The notes beneath the pieces are model-generated. The model was given only the letters and a program-made list of their open reading frames with translations, had not been told where the DNA came from and did not search any database. Position numbers and translations under genes: made by a program. Source: an uncultured Nitrospinaceae bacterium (GTDB lineage: Bacteria > Nitrospinota > Nitrospinia > Nitrospinales > VA-1). Taken from it: 8,973 nucleotides of DNA. The stretch spans positions 1-8,973 of the forward strand of contig CAJJDL010000207.1 of NCBI GenBank assembly GCA_905182935.1, written 5' to 3'. Positions 6,486 to 8,973 of the stretch are shown here, piece by piece. Position 1 is the stretch's first letter. Every line of letters begins with the position of its first letter.

Positions 6486-6518
6486 ATAAGGAAATGGTTA
6501 ATAAATATTTTCCCTTAT
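6486..6518 (-). promoter_or_regulatory. Hairpin in the rpsO leader, candidate regulatory structure
   Basis: On the transcribed strand, ATAAGGGAAA pairs with TTTCCTTAT as nine base pairs with one bulged base around an A/T-only-stemmed 14-nt loop. It ends 14 nt before the rpsO Shine-Dalgarno sequence. The position suits an S15 autoregulatory element or an RNase processing site. The stem is modest and AT-rich, and I cannot see the exact known S15 recognition structures of E. coli, Thermus or Bacillus. Only the pairing is observed; function is inferred. Confidence 0.35.
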
Positions 6519-6592
6519 GCAGCACTATTTCTCTGTGGATCTAACGTCATTACTCTGCGAAAAATATTTCAACCATTCTCTTATGGATAAAT

Positions 6593-7534
6593 TCAACATA
6601 GTACTCTTTTTGCTTTAAATACGATATCTTCTGGAGCCAAACTGGTGTATGAATCTTGGTTTACCACAGCTTCTACTACAGCTAGTATTTTATCATTATT
6701 CCCTAAAACTCGAAAATAGTGACCCATTTTAAGCTGATCAGGAAGGTCATCTAAAGAACATTTAGAAAGTGCTACCCCGTGGGAAATAGATTCTAAATAT
6801 TCCTCTTTTACGCGGATCGCTGGGAGAAAATTGAGAGCTTCTTCCAATGGGAAAAGCTTTTCACATAGACTACCATCTTCGTTAGCGGCTTTTAATTCTT
6901 CCAGAGTTAAAGTACGTTCTAAATCAAATAACCCAACCTGAGTTCGGGTCAAACTAACCATATGCGCACAGCAACCTAATTTTTCCCCAATGTCATGGGA
7001 TAGTGTACGAATATATGTCCCTGCGGAACAACGCACCTCAAAAAATACCTGAGCGCCCTCCTTCTTTATGAAATCTATTGAATATACAGTGATTTTCACG
7101 GGCTCCCTAGGGATATTAATACCATTTCTAGCCAATTTGTAAAGAGGAATTCCATTTTTCTTTTTTGCTGAGTACATTGGCGGAATCTGATCTTGTTGCC
7201 CTACAAATGCTTGCAAAGCTTGTTTAACTTTTGAATCAGTCACTAGTGAGGAGTCTCCAAAAGAAATTTTTTGTCCGGTAGCATCCTGAGTATCTGTGCT
7301 CGAACCCAACTCAAGAGTTGCGCGGTAGGTTTTTTGAAGAGGTGATAAAAATTGAATAATACGTGTAGATCTATTGAGACATATAGGGAGTACGCCCTCT
7401 GCCATAGGATCCAATGTTCCGATGTGCCCAGCTTTTTTGACGCCAAGAGCTTTTCTGACTGACCAGACCATATCAAAAGATGTTGGTCCAATAGGCTTGA
7501 AAAGATTAACGACGCTATTCAGAGTGAAACTCAT
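6593..7534 (-). CDS. truB: tRNA pseudouridine(55) synthase
   Basis: TruB isomerises U55 in the T-loop of tRNAs to pseudouridine and also acts as a tRNA chaperone. The 313-residue length is normal. LFKPIGPTSFD at 11-21 is the conserved K-P-x-G-x-T-S motif. GHIGTLDPMAEGVL contains the catalytic aspartate D42. PPMYSAKKKNG supplies the conserved tyrosine-serine-alanine block, and RCSAGTYIRTLSHDIG is the late active-site motif. The C-terminal part (GHYFRVLGNNDKILAVVEA) looks like a PUA-type RNA-binding domain. The start overlaps the last 20 nt of rbfA in a different frame and no Shine-Dalgarno sequence precedes it, so translation is probably coupled to rbfA. A 134-bp gap separates it from rpsO. 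Confidence 0.97.
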   Translation of the reverse strand: MSFTLNSVVNLFKPIGPTSFDMVWSVRKALGVKKAGHIGTLDPMAEGVLPICLNRSTRIIQFLSPLQKTYRATLELGSSTDTQDATGQKISFGDSSLVTDSKVKQALQAFVGQQDQIPPMYSAKKKNGIPLYKLARNGINIPREPVKITVYSIDFIKKEGAQVFFEVRCSAGTYIRTLSHDIGEKLGCCAHMVSLTRTQVGLFDLERTLTLEELKAANEDGSLCEKLFPLEEALNFLPAIRVKEEYLESISHGVALSKCSLDDLPDQLKMGHYFRVLGNNDKILAVVEAVVNQDSYTSLAPEDIVFKAKRVLC

Positions 7535-7859
7535 TAATAATTTTGTTTATTTTGGCAACGTGTTCAGCTGTTTCATCAAGTATAAATTCCAAAACAGGGA
7601 TATATCTAAGGTTGAGGGTTTTACCTAAAGAACCTCTGATAAATCCCGATGCATTGGTCAACCCTTCAATAGTTTCTTGCTGTTCAGATTTATCACCGAA
7701 GACACTAATATAAACTTTTGCGTGCTTTAGATTGTCAGTTAAGTCAACTGTCGTTACTGTTGAAAAACCGATTCTTGGGTCCTTTAATCCTCTTTGAATA
7801 AGGGCTGAAATCTCTTTCAAGAGTAATTCTTGAACTCGGTCTGACCTTTTAAACCGCAT
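7515..7859 (-). CDS. rbfA: 30S ribosome-binding factor A
   Basis: RbfA binds immature 30S subunits near helix 1 and helps mature the 5' end of 16S rRNA; it is also important in cold adaptation. The 114-residue length and the opening FKRSDRVQELLLKEIS are typical, as are LKDPRIGFSTVTTVDLT and LKHAKVYISVFG, which belong to its type-II KH-like fold. The family's usual Leu-Arg-x-x-P stretch is present as LNLRYIPVLEF. The ribosome binding site is weak: only GGA lies at a suitable distance in the - strand leader. The gene sits 54 nt after infB and overlaps truB by 20 nt, the classical arrangement. Confidence 0.95.
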   Translation of the reverse strand: MRFKRSDRVQELLLKEISALIQRGLKDPRIGFSTVTTVDLTDNLKHAKVYISVFGDKSEQQETIEGLTNASGFIRGSLGKTLNLRYIPVLEFILDETAEHVAKINKIINEFHSE

Positions 7860-7913
7860 GGTTTTATGGAGTCCGTAAATAAAATTGAGAAGATGCGTTA
7901 TAAAATTATTTCA

Positions 7914-8973
7914 TCAACGAGAAATTTCTTCCATAATAAAAGGCTCTACTACATCACCTTGTTTTATATCTTGAAAGTTTTCCAATGAAAGCCCACATTC
8001 ATATCCTTGCAGAACTTCCTTTACATCTTCTTTAAAACGTCTGACAGAAATGATTTTCCCCTGATAAACCACTACGCTATCACGGATGAGCCTTGCTTCA
8101 AGGTTTCGTTCAACTTTGCCTTGTGAAACATGGCACCCCGCTACTGATCCTGTTTTGGGGAGAGTAAATACTTCTCTAACTTCAGCGCGCCCTATAATAA
8201 TTTCCTTAAATTTTGGAGCTAATAGACCTTCTAATGCTTTTTTCATGTCTTCTATAGCTTCGTATATTACGCTATACAATCGTACATCTACCTTTTCTCT
8301 CGCTATCAATGAATCCGCTTTATCTGTTGGGCGTACGTTAAACCCGATAATAATTGCATTAGATGCGCTTGATAAAAGCACGTCGGACTCTGTTATTCCA
8401 CCAACTCCGTCATGTATTATTTTAAACTTAATTTCTTCGGTTTCCAATTTTGAAAAGGCTTCATGAACTGCAGAAATTGCACCTTGAGTATCTGCCTTAA
8501 CTATAAGATTGAGTAATTGCATTTTTCCTTCTGCAATTTGTTCGTGAAGATCTTCCATTGTAACCTTGGCTGACTCTGCCAATTGAACTTCACGTCTTTT
8601 TTTGAGTCTCATTTCACTGTAATGCCTCGCCTTTTTTTCATCTTCAACTACATAAACTTTATCGCCTGGCTTAGGGACTTCAGGTATCCCGACTATTTCC
8701 ACTGGCATGGACGGCGTGGCTTTTGAAGTTTTGGAACCATTATCGGTGATAAGCGCTCGCACTTTTCCAAAATAGGGTCCTACAACAAAAGGTTGTCCTA
8801 CACGTAATGTCCCTTTTTGCACAATTACAGTAGCAACAGGGCCCCTTCCTTTATCCAATTTTGATTCAATAACTATTCCTTGCGGACGGAGGGTAGGATT
8901 TGCTTTTAACTCCATAACCTCGGCCTGTAGTAGAATTAAATCTAAGAGATGATCTATGCCTGTTTTCTGTAAT
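7914..8973 (-). CDS. infB: Translation initiation factor IF-2, C-terminal part (5' truncated by window edge)
   Basis: The frame stays open to the right edge, so about 352 C-terminal residues are visible and the ATG at 8915 is internal. The upstream codons read KTGIDHLLDLILLQAEV, the end of the GTPase domain that follows the G5 SAK motif in this family. Next come the beta-barrel domain (RPQGIVIESKLDKGRGPVA), domain III (LNLIVKADTQGAISAV and VGGITESDVLLSSAS), and the C1/C2 region. The last region includes the fMet-tRNA-binding barrel with GYECGLSLENFQDI and the closing GDVVEPF. IF-2 recruits initiator tRNA to the 30S subunit and promotes 50S joining. Two TGA codons stand in tandem at its end (7914-7916 and 7911-7913). 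It is the first visible gene of the infB-rbfA-truB-rpsO-pnp series; nusA would be expected beyond the edge. Confidence 0.97.
   Translation of the reverse strand, partial: LQKTGIDHLLDLILLQAEVMELKANPTLRPQGIVIESKLDKGRGPVATVIVQKGTLRVGQPFVVGPYFGKVRALITDNGSKTSKATPSMPVEIVGIPEVPKPGDKVYVVEDEKKARHYSEMRLKKRREVQLAESAKVTMEDLHEQIAEGKMQLLNLIVKADTQGAISAVHEAFSKLETEEIKFKIIHDGVGGITESDVLLSSASNAIIIGFNVRPTDKADSLIAREKVDVRLYSVIYEAIEDMKKALEGLLAPKFKEIIIGRAEVREVFTLPKTGSVAGCHVSQGKVERNLEARLIRDSVVVYQGKIISVRRFKEDVKEVLQGYECGLSLENFQDIKQGDVVEPFIMEEISR

Noticed and set aside
7243..7628. Frames overlapping truB and rbfA on both strands
   Set aside because: These are composition-driven shadows of two well-conserved genes.
8086..8466. 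126-codon + strand frame opposite infB
   Set aside because: It is antisense to conserved IF-2 domains III and IV, and the translated sequence shows no family features.
1..8973. A new defence, mobile or biosynthetic system
   Set aside because: Apart from the unassigned 99-residue CPCC protein, every gene belongs to a familiar family, mostly housekeeping, in a conserved or unremarkable arrangement. There are no integrases, transposases, repeat arrays or toxin-antitoxin pairs.

Overview
The window is AT-rich bacterial chromosomal DNA with closely packed genes and no mobile-element, phage, CRISPR, tRNA or rRNA signature that I can see. Its backbone is the conserved infB-rbfA-truB-rpsO-pnp translation and RNA-decay cluster. 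The other genes are a peroxiredoxin, surE, a PhnP-like metallo-hydrolase, bioD, a response regulator and a small CPCC protein. Strong Shine-Dalgarno sequences (AGGAG or GAGGAAG) precede several genes. The small CPCC protein and the response-regulator C-terminus resemble what I recall from AT-rich deltaproteobacterial, Nitrospinota or SAR324-like marine lineages. That is a recollection, not a demonstrated placement, and I would not go below phylum-level uncertainty.

Left part (1-2309): the C-terminal DNA-binding domain of an OmpR/PhoB-type response regulator enters from the left edge on the + strand. It converges on bioD (dethiobiotin synthetase, - strand). Divergent from bioD is a 99-residue protein of unknown function with a CPCC motif and a charged helical tail. 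It is preceded by a perfect extended -10 promoter element. That gene converges, with an 18-bp gap, on a PhnP-type metallo-beta-lactamase-fold hydrolase on the - strand.

Middle part (2310-4067): a 270-bp AT-rich regulatory gap precedes a typical 2-Cys peroxiredoxin (+). A textbook intrinsic terminator follows it, and the terminator's T-tract runs directly into the start codon of surE (+). surE ends at a second hairpin, which it shares with the convergent pnp gene.

Right part (4068-8973, all - strand; transcription runs right to left): the 3' portion of infB (initiation factor IF-2, cut by the right edge), then rbfA, truB, rpsO and pnp. This is the classical operon. It links translation initiation, 30S subunit maturation (RbfA, S15), tRNA modification (TruB) and RNA turnover (PNPase). 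truB overlaps rbfA and lacks its own ribosome binding site, whereas rpsO follows a 134-bp leader that contains a hairpin.

I found no convincing new multi-gene system. The points most worth a second look are the terminator fused to the surE start, the CPCC protein, an in-frame duplication of the bioD start region that makes a seven-codon leader ORF, the rpsO leader hairpin, and the eukaryote-like hyperoxidation-sensitivity motifs in the peroxiredoxin.
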